From NCBI GenBank assembly GCA_045598025.1, contig JAZLLH010000002.1:1-32123 (forward strand): a DNA stretch of 32,123 nt, in the 5' to 3' direction. Source of the stretch: UBA1195 sp045598025. Its GTDB lineage: Bacteria; Bacteroidota; Bacteroidia; Bacteroidales; WCHB1-69. Below are positions 25,107-32,123 of the stretch, in pieces (within the stretch, counting starts at the first letter, position 1; each line of letters opens with the position of its first letter). A program made the translations under genes and the position numbers. Below the pieces are notes generated by a model. That model searched no databases. It saw nothing but the letters and a program-made list of their open reading frames with translations, and was not told the origin of the DNA.

Positions 25107-25114
25107 TACTTTTG
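25107..25114 (+). promoter_or_regulatory. Bacteroidota -7 promoter box of the BNR/T9SS protein gene
   Basis: TACTTTTG followed by CA, with long A-tracts just upstream (25057-25080) that may act like an UP element or bend DNA. The leader is then about 130 bases to the ATG at 25253. Confidence 0.55.
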
Positions 25115-25201
25115 CACGTTTGCATTCTTTGCGGAACACTAGGGTAACGCATATAATTCAACAATTTAAAATTCAAGCGATTACACCTTTTGTTCGGCTA
25201 G

Positions 25202-25227
25202 TTGCAAATATAACATTATTGCAAATA
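25202..25227 (+). repeat. Two direct copies of TTGCAAATA in a 5' leader
   Basis: TTGCAAATA occurs at 25202-25210 and again at 25219-25227, 17 bases apart, in the A/T-rich leader just before the secreted BNR protein gene. It could be a protein-binding site or chance in A/T-rich DNA. Confidence 0.35.
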
Positions 25228-25252
25228 AACAAAGTAAATGTAATATTTTTAA

Positions 25253-28162
25253 ATGATGAAAAAGGTATCTAATCTCATTTGGGGAGTCGTGGCCTGCATT
25301 TTTGCGACGACCTCTCTTCAGGCTCAATCAGTCAAGGTAGAATGGGAAGCGGCAGGACCCGACAATGTCAGCGGACGCTCCAGGGCCATTCTCGTCGACA
25401 ACCAGAACAGTTCCATTATTTATGCCGGATCGGCTGGAGGAGGATTGTACATATCCCAAAACGGTGGAATGACTTGGCAGAAAGCCATCAATCTGGAAGC
25501 TGCTTGTGTCAATGCACTGATACAGGATTCCGAAGGCAATTTGTATGTCGGTACCGGAGAAGGGCTGAACCAAGGAGCCTCTGCTCCCGGTGTCAAATCG
25601 GCATTCGGCACATACCAGTCCGGATACAATGTGAATTATTTCGGAATCCGCGGAAACGGAGTCTACAAAATGGTGAATGACAGTTTCGTTCTGTTAGAAG
25701 CCACTGCCGACTGGAAGGAAGTGAACCGCATGGCCTTCGACGAAAAAAACAATACCCTCTATGCAGCCACAGATGATGGATTGCAGTATTCCCAGGACTT
25801 CGGAGAAACCTGGAGCCAGGCCAAAGCCGGCTCACCCCTGAATCTGACAGGTATTGATGTCAAAGCCTGCAACGGTGTCGTGGTATTTGCCGATCTGGAC
25901 CGCAAAAACCATGTCAGCAAAGCCTATATCTCCACGACCGGCCCCAACGGATTCACCTCTCTCTGCGGAAAAGACAAATTGAGCGATAATGCATTCCGTA
26001 TCGAACTTGCATTGGCTCCCTCCGACAGCAGTTACATTTATGCTTCAGCCGTCAATACTTCCGGAGACATTATCAACATGTACATGTCCAAAGACCAGGG
26101 AAAAACATTCCAGATTATCCTTCCGGGAGGAAGCGTTCTGATTGATCTGTACTCCACCCAAGGATTCTTTACCAACAGCCTCGCTGTTTTTCCCTCGGAT
26201 CCCGAACATCTGCTGATCGGCGGATATCCCTACGTTTGGGAGGCACAGTCCATACAGGAAAACGGTTATTTCAGTTTTACTGAACTCATTTCCAATTTTG
26301 GAACACACAACATTGTATTTACAGACAAAAACATTTACTTTGCCACCAATGTAGGTATCTACAAATCCGAATACCTCGGGACGACCCTGCTTTCCTATGT
26401 GGCCTTGCAGAGAAATATCACAACGGCACAGATTACGGACGTCAGTGTTGCTCATGACGGAGCTCTGCTGGCAGGCAGCACGAACAACGGAAGCCTGTAT
26501 ATCAGCACACACGGCAATACCGATGAAAGCGCGACTTCCCTGCTCGGAGCCGCATATGCCGGAAGCAGCCTTTTCTCCATATTGAACACCAATGCCATGT
26601 TCTATGCTACCACCTACGGATTCTGCTATCGCAGAGCCAGCAGTTCCACCGAGCCGGAACTGCCCGGCAGCTGGTATGACGAAGATATGATGCTGACCTC
26701 TCTGGGAAGCACGAAATATCCGTCCTGGAGTTCTGCCATCATGAAGGAAAATTGCCACTCCAACGGCAGTCTGTCCCCCATGGCCATTTGGGAAACCACG
26801 GATGACCAATACGCAACCGAAGTAGTGACCTTTGTTGCCGACAAGCGCTACGATCAGGGCGATTCCATCTGTGTCAAGAGCAAAACGGCTGACTATCCCA
26901 TGTGGATGCCGGCTCCCAAGGACATGGATACCGACGACACCACCAGAGACAAATCCTGCGATGTAATTGACAGAGTACAGAGCAGACTGTTCATCGGCGG
27001 CGGCGGATTCTTCAGTTCCAACAAGGTATACGGAGCTCCCATTTTCATGGCCAAAGGAGCTTTGAATTTTGCCGTTCCTCCTACCTGGTATCGCATATTC
27101 TTCACCATTGATACCAACGAACAGGTAACCAACCTTTGTGTTTCCGAAGATGGAAATCACCTCTACGCCTCTACCTTCAGTGCCAGCACTGGTTTCCACA
27201 ACATTTACAGAATTTCCGGATTCAATACGGCCAGAGATTCCGCCACTCTCAGTTTCGGGACATCCATGGGTTCCCGTATCGTACCGAATCCCTCCTATGG
27301 TCTGGAATGGGCCAAGATTTATGAAACCAATACGGATTTCATCACATCCATTGCCCTCGATCCCTATGACGAAGACAACAACAAACTGATCATCACCTTC
27401 TCAAGCGGAGATATACAGATGACCAAGAATGCCGCAGAAGCCAGCGACAACAGCGAACTTGTTATGGAAAGCAAACTGGGAAGCGGTCTGCCCTTCGATG
27501 CTGCGTTCTATACCGCCCTGGTGCTCAAATGCGATGCTGACAACAGCAACAACACCGTCAATGAGGACATGGCCATGATAGGCACGGAAGAAGGTGTTTA
27601 CTACACGGAAAACTTTACCTCCGCCAATCCGACTTGGACGCTGATCAACACGGGAATCAATTCCAAAGTTCCTGTTGTGAAACTGATCCAACAGCGCAAC
27701 ATGCTGGAAGATGTGGAAAGCCATTACTATTCCAAGAGCTACATCAAGGATTCCGCTGTTATTGATACGGTCATCATTCAATACGAAGGTGTATATAACC
27801 ACGGTTGGGTGTATGCCGCTACTTACGGCAGAGGCATTTTCCGCACAGATGCTTTCGGTGCGAAAGGAACAGGAATCGACAGACATTCCGAAGTGGCAGC
27901 GATTGAAAAGCAACTGCACATCTATCCCAATCCTACGGACGGACAGACGGTAGTTGAATACGATCTGGATAAGGATGCATCCTCTGTCAGTGTAAGCATC
28001 TACGATGTAAACGGAAGAAGAATCTCTTATAGAAACATCGGTAGCCGCTACAAAGGAACCAATCAGGTATCCATCAATTGCAGCAGCATGGCGAAAGGAA
28101 TCTATTTCGTCCAGGTCAGAACAGACGAACAAGTCATAAATGGTAAAGTAGTGGTGAAATAA
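25253..28162 (+). CDS. T9SS-secreted BNR/sortilin-like beta-propeller protein (969 aa)
   Basis: A signal peptide (about 1-24, ending SLQAQ) precedes a long beta-propeller region with Asp-box (BNR) motifs: SQNGGMTW at 68-75 and SQDFGETW at 180-187, plus weaker copies further on. This is the layout of VPS10/sortilin-like and glycosidase-like propellers. The C-terminal 80 residues (from IYPNP at 890) form a type A T9SS sorting domain, with VSIYDVNGRR and a final KGIYFVQV...GKVVVK. The protein therefore crosses the outer membrane by the T9SS and is released or bound to the surface. No catalytic residues of a known enzyme could be assigned, so the activity is open. It is a single-gene unit with its own promoter and a strong terminator. 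Confidence 0.88.
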   Translation: MMKKVSNLIWGVVACIFATTSLQAQSVKVEWEAAGPDNVSGRSRAILVDNQNSSIIYAGSAGGGLYISQNGGMTWQKAINLEAACVNALIQDSEGNLYVGTGEGLNQGASAPGVKSAFGTYQSGYNVNYFGIRGNGVYKMVNDSFVLLEATADWKEVNRMAFDEKNNTLYAATDDGLQYSQDFGETWSQAKAGSPLNLTGIDVKACNGVVVFADLDRKNHVSKAYISTTGPNGFTSLCGKDKLSDNAFRIELALAPSDSSYIYASAVNTSGDIINMYMSKDQGKTFQIILPGGSVLIDLYSTQGFFTNSLAVFPSDPEHLLIGGYPYVWEAQSIQENGYFSFTELISNFGTHNIVFTDKNIYFATNVGIYKSEYLGTTLLSYVALQRNITTAQITDVSVAHDGALLAGSTNNGSLYISTHGNTDESATSLLGAAYAGSSLFSILNTNAMFYATTYGFCYRRASSSTEPELPGSWYDEDMMLTSLGSTKYPSWSSAIMKENCHSNGSLSPMAIWETTDDQYATEVVTFVADKRYDQGDSICVKSKTADYPMWMPAPKDMDTDDTTRDKSCDVIDRVQSRLFIGGGGFFSSNKVYGAPIFMAKGALNFAVPPTWYRIFFTIDTNEQVTNLCVSEDGNHLYASTFSASTGFHNIYRISGFNTARDSATLSFGTSMGSRIVPNPSYGLEWAKIYETNTDFITSIALDPYDEDNNKLIITFSSGDIQMTKNAAEASDNSELVMESKLGSGLPFDAAFYTALVLKCDADNSNNTVNEDMAMIGTEEGVYYTENFTSANPTWTLINTGINSKVPVVKLIQQRNMLEDVESHYYSKSYIKDSAVIDTVIIQYEGVYNHGWVYAATYGRGIFRTDAFGAKGTGIDRHSEVAAIEKQLHIYPNPTDGQTVVEYDLDKDASSVSVSIYDVNGRRISYRNIGSRYKGTNQVSINCSSMAKGIYFVQVRTDEQVINGKVVVK

Positions 28163-28179
28163 TCCGCTCTGCTCCACAG

Positions 28180-28214
28180 AAAGACCGGCATGCTTTCCAT
28201 GCCGGTCTTTTTTT
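28180..28214 (+). terminator. Intrinsic terminator after the BNR/T9SS gene
   Basis: AAAGACCGGCATG (28180-28192) pairs perfectly with CATGCCGGTCTTT (28198-28210) around a five-base loop CTTTC, and a run of T follows to 28214. It starts 18 bases after the stop codon. Because of the A-tract before it, it could also end transcription from the other side. Confidence 0.93.
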
Positions 28215-28282
28215 ACCCTACTCTACATACAGACACTAAAACTTTTTTTTTGATAAGTACGGGAGCATATGATAAAAATTAG

Positions 28283-28290
28283 TAATTTTG
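28283..28290 (+). promoter_or_regulatory. Bacteroidota -7 promoter box of the C10 protease gene
   Basis: TAATTTTG followed by CC, 101 bases upstream of the ATG at 28391. Transcription would start a few bases before the hairpin at 28300-28344. Confidence 0.5.
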
Positions 28291-28299
28291 CCGATTCAG

Positions 28300-28344
28300 T
28301 TCCCGTTAAACTTCGTGCAACGGACTTCACGAAATTTAAGGGAA
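28300..28344 (+). promoter_or_regulatory. Large imperfect hairpin at the 5' end of the C10 protease mRNA
   Basis: TTCCCGTTAAACTTCGTG (28300-28317) pairs with CACGAAATTTAAGGGAA (28328-28344) with one C/A mismatch and one bulged G, leaving a ten-base loop. It has no T-run after it, so it is not a terminator. Its place at the predicted 5' end suggests mRNA stabilisation or a regulator site. Confidence 0.6.
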
Positions 28345-28390
28345 TTATGTGTATGTAAAAACAAGAAGAAGTCCTGATTTAAACTAAAAC

Positions 28391-30553
28391 ATGATGAAAC
28401 GAATTGGTCTCAGTCTGTTGTTCATTGCCGCTTGCCTGTTCGGCACAACCTCTTACGCTCAAATAGCCGACTTCGCCTCAGCCAAGCGGGTAGCCGAAAA
28501 TTTCCGCACGCAAATCAATCCGAATGCGGACAATACCGTCAGTGAAACCTTCACCCAAACCAAGGAAGGGGATGCTGTATATTACATATTCAATTATAAG
28601 GATGGCGGATTTGTCATTGTGTCCGCAGAACAGACAACCAGACCCATTTTGGGCTACTCCATGGAAAACCATTTCGACATCCGTCAGAACAATCCGGCCC
28701 TGAAAGCCTGGATGTCCGGTTACGAAACGGCTATTTTCGAAGCCAGAAAGGCCCATGTGCAAGCCGATGTGGAAGCCGCTCGCGAATGGAAAAACCTGCA
28801 AGAAGGCAAACCGGCTTTTGTCCGGAAAGGACAAAATCACGTCGACCCCCTGCTGACCTGCACCTGGAATCAGGACAGATACTACAATGCCAATTGTCCT
28901 TTGGAAGGAGAGGATATATCCGGAACTGCTGCCTATGACTTCCATACACCCGTCGGATGCGTAGCCCTCTCTATGTCCCAGATATTGTATTATCACCGCT
29001 ACCCCGTCCAAGGAACCGGATACAGCTCCTACACTTCCCCTTATGGAAAACTGACGGCCAACTATGGAACGACCACCTACGATTACAATGCCATGGCCGA
29101 TGTGGCAATCGGCTACAGCGATGCCATTGCCAGACTGATCAACCATGCCGGCATATCCGTAGAAATGAACTATGGTGCTGATGGTTCCGGATCACAGTCC
29201 AAAAACATCGTGAATTCCTTGAAGAAATATTTCGGATACGGTTCCACCATTCAGTATGCCGAAAGAAAGAATTACACAGACAGTGCATGGCATGCCCTGC
29301 TGATCAGCAATCTGGATCAGGGTCTTCCTATGGTATACGGCGGATCGCCCGCCGGTGGAGGCACAGGTCACGCCTTCAACTGTGACGGATATGACGAAAC
29401 GGGAAAATTCCACATGAACTGGGGCTGGGCCGGAGACGCCAACGGATACTATGATGTGGATAACATGACCAAAATCACCACTTTTGATTTCAGCGGTGGA
29501 CATCAGGTGGTGTGTAACATCAAACCGATGAATATCAGTTCCAAAGATCATGACACTCTGACCGCCACCTATGGTTCGTTCACCGATGGAAGCGGCTACC
29601 TGGACTACACCGACAATCAGCAACGCTCGTGGCTGATTCAACCGGCCAATGCAACCTCCATCACGCTTTCGGCCTCTCTCTTTGACCTGGCAGAAGGAGA
29701 CTTTGTGAACATATACTCCGATCCTGAAGCCAGCCAGCCTTTGGCCGTGCTCACCGGCTCTGCCAAAGATACCAGCGTGCTTGTCAATGGTCCTATGGCT
29801 TATGTCACCTTTGTCTCCAACAACGACAATCTCAACGGTAAAGGCTTCCTGTTCAACTATACGACCACGCTCAATGAACTGAATTACTGCAATACGAGCC
29901 AACTGGTCAACAACACCTACAAAATTACGGAAGTGAGTTCCACTGTGAACAACGGAAGCAACGGAAACGACTATGCTGACGCCAATACCTGCTGGTGGAG
30001 AATTGAACCCAAAGACGCCAATGCCATTTGGATTGCTTTTGACCAATTTGATCTGGGAGCCGGCGATGAACTGACATTCTACAGTTATAACACCTATAAT
30101 CCTCAGGTAATGAACGGGACCACCTATCATGCCGCTTCCTACACAAAAGACGATGCTCCCACTATCGGAAAAGTGATTGAATTCTCCAACAAATGCCTCT
30201 ATGTGAAATTCCGCACGGACAACAAACAGGCGGGCAAAGGCTGGACTTTCCGCTACGGAACCAATGTCGGAGTAGAAGCCGTTCAGGCCGGTATTGCTCA
30301 ATGCAGTGTATATCCCAATCCCGCAAAGGACCAGATCAATGTATCCCTTTCGTTCGACAATCTGGAAGAACATGCTTTCGGCATCCGTCTGATGGATGCC
30401 GTGGGAAGAACGCTTTACCAGATGGAAGAAAGTACGAACGGTGAAGAATACCAGCAGACTATACCTACGGAACAATTTGCAGCCGGTGTATACTTCCTGA
30501 ACATTCGTACCGATAAAGGCACCGTAAGCAAGAAAATACAAATTGTAAAGTAA
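28391..30553 (+). CDS. T9SS-secreted C10-family cysteine protease (streptopain-like) with two CUB-like domains (720 aa)
   Basis: A signal peptide (about 1-23) is followed by an inhibitory propeptide (about 24-165) and a C10 peptidase domain (about 165-380). The nucleophile is Cys190 in TPVGCVALSMSQILYYHRYP, the general base is His327 in GGTGHAFNCDGYD, and N343-W-G-W follows; all match streptopain, interpain and PrtT. Next come two beta-sandwich units of CUB type (about 394-498 and 500-625), then a T9SS type A sorting domain from VYPNP at 640 to the end (AGVYFLNIRTDKG...KIQIVK). It should be a zymogen that is exported by the T9SS and activated by propeptide removal. Host proteins or diet proteins are likely substrates. 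The start is the first of two adjacent ATGs. Confidence 0.93.
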   Translation: MMKRIGLSLLFIAACLFGTTSYAQIADFASAKRVAENFRTQINPNADNTVSETFTQTKEGDAVYYIFNYKDGGFVIVSAEQTTRPILGYSMENHFDIRQNNPALKAWMSGYETAIFEARKAHVQADVEAAREWKNLQEGKPAFVRKGQNHVDPLLTCTWNQDRYYNANCPLEGEDISGTAAYDFHTPVGCVALSMSQILYYHRYPVQGTGYSSYTSPYGKLTANYGTTTYDYNAMADVAIGYSDAIARLINHAGISVEMNYGADGSGSQSKNIVNSLKKYFGYGSTIQYAERKNYTDSAWHALLISNLDQGLPMVYGGSPAGGGTGHAFNCDGYDETGKFHMNWGWAGDANGYYDVDNMTKITTFDFSGGHQVVCNIKPMNISSKDHDTLTATYGSFTDGSGYLDYTDNQQRSWLIQPANATSITLSASLFDLAEGDFVNIYSDPEASQPLAVLTGSAKDTSVLVNGPMAYVTFVSNNDNLNGKGFLFNYTTTLNELNYCNTSQLVNNTYKITEVSSTVNNGSNGNDYADANTCWWRIEPKDANAIWIAFDQFDLGAGDELTFYSYNTYNPQVMNGTTYHAASYTKDDAPTIGKVIEFSNKCLYVKFRTDNKQAGKGWTFRYGTNVGVEAVQAGIAQCSVYPNPAKDQINVSLSFDNLEEHAFGIRLMDAVGRTLYQMEESTNGEEYQQTIPTEQFAAGVYFLNIRTDKGTVSKKIQIVK

Positions 30554-30641
30554 GTTCACTCAGAATCCTGTTGTCCTTTTGTCCATTTATCAAGCGCCCG
30601 ATTTTTTGGGAGGGCTACACTGAATAATTTATCTCGGACAG

Positions 30642-31586
30642 ATGTACCAAGGTAAAGTGATAGCCATAACGGTAGCCTTGATGTGGACAGCCTGCGCAAT
30701 ATTTTCGGAGGCGGCCAGCCGCCGCATTGGAGCCTTGTGCTTCAATGTGGTACGCATGTCCATGTCGCTACTGATGCTTCTGGGAATGTTGTGGTGGTTT
30801 ATGGGCAGTCCCTACCCTGTCGGTGCCGATGCTACCACCTGGTTCTGGCTCGCGCTGTCAGGCTTCATCGGCTACGTGCTCGGCGACTACTGCCTCATCA
30901 ACGGATATGTGCTTATCGGCTCGCGTTACGGTCAGCTTCTGATGACCTTGGCACCACCCACCGCAGCCGTTTTCGGTTGGCTGATGATGGGACAGCGGAT
31001 GACGATGTTGGCCGTTGCCGGAATGTTGGTAACGTTGTCAGGTATTTCCATAGCCATACTTAAACCAGGAAAGCAAGAAACGAAGACAGACGGCCTGCCA
31101 ACCAAGGGAATTATGTTTGGAATTGGGGCAGCGGTCGGACAAGGTCTTGGCTTAGTGCTTAGTGCCAAAGGGCTGATGCATTATGAGGCTCAGATGGATG
31201 CCGTGGGCATGACCTTCCGCCATGAAGCATCCGCCGCGATGATTGTTCCGTTTGCGGCCACGGCCATCCGCGCCATTGTAGGTTGCCTGGGATTTATCAT
31301 CTGGCTCATCGCCAAGAAAGAGACAGCGCAACTGCGCAAGGCACTCCGCAATCGCCGTGCAATGTGGGCCGTAGTCGGCTCCACCGTCACGGGACCATTC
31401 ATCGGGGTAAGTTTGTCGCTCATGGCCACGATGTATACCGCTGTCGGCATTGCGCAAACCATCATGGATCTGACGCCCGTACTCATCATCCTTCCGACCT
31501 ATCTTATTTTCCATCAGAAAGTTCAGTGGCAGGAAGTCATCGGTGCTATCATCAGTGTGTGCGGAGTTTCTTTGTTTTTTATTTAG
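30642..31586 (+). CDS. EamA/DMT-family transporter (314 aa)
   Basis: About ten hydrophobic helices in two halves, each an EamA unit (about 4-142 and 157-313). Typical residues are TACAIFSEAASRRIG, LGDYCLINGYVLIGSRYGQLLMTLAPPTAA and, in the second half, AVGIAQTIMDLTPVLIILPTYLIFHQKVQWQEVIGA. DMT carriers export or import small metabolites across the inner membrane; the substrate cannot be told. It is 88 bases after the protease gene, with no -7 box of the usual type in that gap. Base use is richer in G and C than in the genes before it (37 of the 60 bases at 30841-30900 are G or C), which with the RHS remnant next door suggests a different history for this end of the window. Confidence 0.88.
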   Translation: MYQGKVIAITVALMWTACAIFSEAASRRIGALCFNVVRMSMSLLMLLGMLWWFMGSPYPVGADATTWFWLALSGFIGYVLGDYCLINGYVLIGSRYGQLLMTLAPPTAAVFGWLMMGQRMTMLAVAGMLVTLSGISIAILKPGKQETKTDGLPTKGIMFGIGAAVGQGLGLVLSAKGLMHYEAQMDAVGMTFRHEASAAMIVPFAATAIRAIVGCLGFIIWLIAKKETAQLRKALRNRRAMWAVVGSTVTGPFIGVSLSLMATMYTAVGIAQTIMDLTPVLIILPTYLIFHQKVQWQEVIGAIISVCGVSLFFI

Positions 31587-31699
31587 TTTATCGGTCCTGA
31601 AAATACACATATGCTCCTGTCTTGGCAAAACGTCAAGCCAATTGTTTTCTCCGTCGTCTGCACACGCATTAAAAAAGTAATTATACTATTTCGTAATCA
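31587..31699. other. Gap between the transporter and the RHS remnant
   Basis: The two genes converge here. A weak inverted repeat (TTGGC and GCCAA around 31622-31640) precedes a short T-rich stretch, but the stem is only five base pairs, so I do not call a terminator. Nothing else is seen. Confidence 0.4.
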
Positions 31700-32023
31700 T
31701 CACATCCGCGTAGGATCCGCCTTGTTCATCGGATTATTGCTGCAATAATGATACGGGCTTAACCACGGTTTCTGTTCAAACATCGGGTCCCGTGAAATAA
31801 ACGTTGGCGGGGCCATGTATCTTGCTTCGTAGTAGTACATGCCGGTTTCTTCGTCGAGTTCCTTGGCGTTGAACGCATATTTGGGCATTATATCATTGCC
31901 AAAGCTGACATTGAACTCCGTGGTGATCTCACCAAACGGTGCGTAAAGGAAGCCTTGGGTCACGGTGGCGTTGCCGTCGGTGACGAAGGCGGTGCTACCG
32001 AGGTGGAACCAATCATATTTCAT
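31700..32023 (-). pseudogene. Orphan C-terminal core tip of an RHS/YD-repeat protein (107 codons)
   Basis: The frame encodes the conserved end of the RHS-associated core: HLGSTAFVTDGNATV, LYAPFGE, PKYAFNAKELDEETGMYYY, SRDP and PWLSPYHYCSNNPMNKADPTRM. In intact proteins this follows more than a thousand residues of YD repeats and is followed by a variable toxin. Here a TAG stop lies directly before the ATG in frame and a TGA stop follows DPTRM at once, so both the shell and the toxin are missing. I read it as a broken piece or a displaced orphan tip of an RHS locus. A remote possibility is a functional short protein, but it would have no known fold on its own. Confidence 0.8.
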
Positions 32024-32123
32024 CTATTGTAATATTTTGCTTTTTCAACAATTGCTTAACCATATTTCTATTTTTTTCGGAATTCGGAACTTTTACATGT
32101 GTTTTCATCGTCTTATCCATACG
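32013..32123 (-). CDS. C-terminal end of a small ORF entering from the right edge
   Basis: On the minus strand a frame enters the window at 32123 and ends in TGA at 32013. From the first ATG (32120) it reads MDKTMKTHVKVPNSEKNRN and continues for 16 more codons, Lys-rich and hydrophilic. Its stop overlaps the ATG of the RHS remnant (ATGAAATATGA), an arrangement like coupled genes. It may be the end of a small gene in the RHS locus, for example an immunity gene, or a chance frame. I do not recognise it. Confidence 0.3.
   Translation of the reverse strand, partial: RMDKTMKTHVKVPNSEKNRNMVKQLLKKQNITIDEI

Noticed and set aside
26045..27199. A 384-codon open frame antisense to the propeller protein
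   Set aside because: Same reason: no signal, no promoter box, no recognisable domain.
29192..30559. A 455-codon open frame antisense to the C10 protease
   Set aside because: The protease frame has catalytic residues and a T9SS domain; the reverse frame is a by-product of codon use.
31621..31650. Terminator between the transporter and the RHS remnant
   Set aside because: The stem is only five base pairs and the T-run is broken.

Overview
The window comes from a Bacteroidota chromosome, most likely order Bacteroidales. Three kinds of evidence agree. Nearly every visible promoter carries the Bacteroidota -7 box TAnnTTTG. Two secreted proteins (25253-28162 and 28391-30553) end in type A sorting domains of the type IX secretion system (T9SS). 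One gene (4415-6454) encodes a TPR / PD40 propeller / carboxypeptidase-regulatory-like / OmpA protein with the architecture of the T9SS component PorE. Family and genus cannot be fixed from the sequence alone. No rRNA, tRNA, CRISPR array, integrase or complete transposable element is visible.

Layout, left to right. 1-164: start of a secreted protein leaving the window (-). 448-4428: a tightly coupled + operon of a lipoprotein, an ABC exporter and a 380-residue protein I do not recognise, preceded by a possible 17-codon leader ORF. 4415-7456 (-): a secreted TPR protein followed by the PorE-like protein. 7527-8656 (-): rpsP-rimM, where ribosomal protein bS16 carries a tail of about 100 residues. 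8817-10411 (+): cinA and a DUF486 membrane protein. 10408-13971 (-): dsbD, smpB and a secreted YD-repeat-like protein, all overlapping.

14358-20681 (-): a four-gene unit of a PepSY-like repeat protein, two SGNH/GDSL hydrolase-like proteins and an MBOAT acyltransferase, which looks like an envelope or surface-glycan O-acylation module. 20842-22788 (+): thrS. 22793-23344 (-): a small lipoprotein. 23425-25057 (+): tpiA-prmA. 25253-30553 (+): two T9SS cargo genes, a BNR/sortilin-like propeller protein and a C10 (streptopain-family) cysteine protease with two CUB-like domains, separated by a strong intrinsic terminator. 30642-31586 (+): an EamA-type transporter. 31700-32123 (-): an orphan C-terminal tip of an RHS protein and the end of another small ORF.

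The window mixes housekeeping genes (ribosome, tRNA charging, trans-translation, glycolysis) with envelope biology. A coherent theme is export and surface display: PorE-like anchor, periplasmic disulfide transport (DsbD), surface glycan acylation, and T9SS cargo. The most interesting candidates for new biology are the PepSY-SGNH-SGNH-MBOAT operon, the lipoprotein-ABC-unknown operon, the modular C10 protease with its 5'-UTR hairpin, an 18-base intergenic sequence occurring twice in the window, and the RHS remnant at the right edge. None is proven novel from sequence alone.
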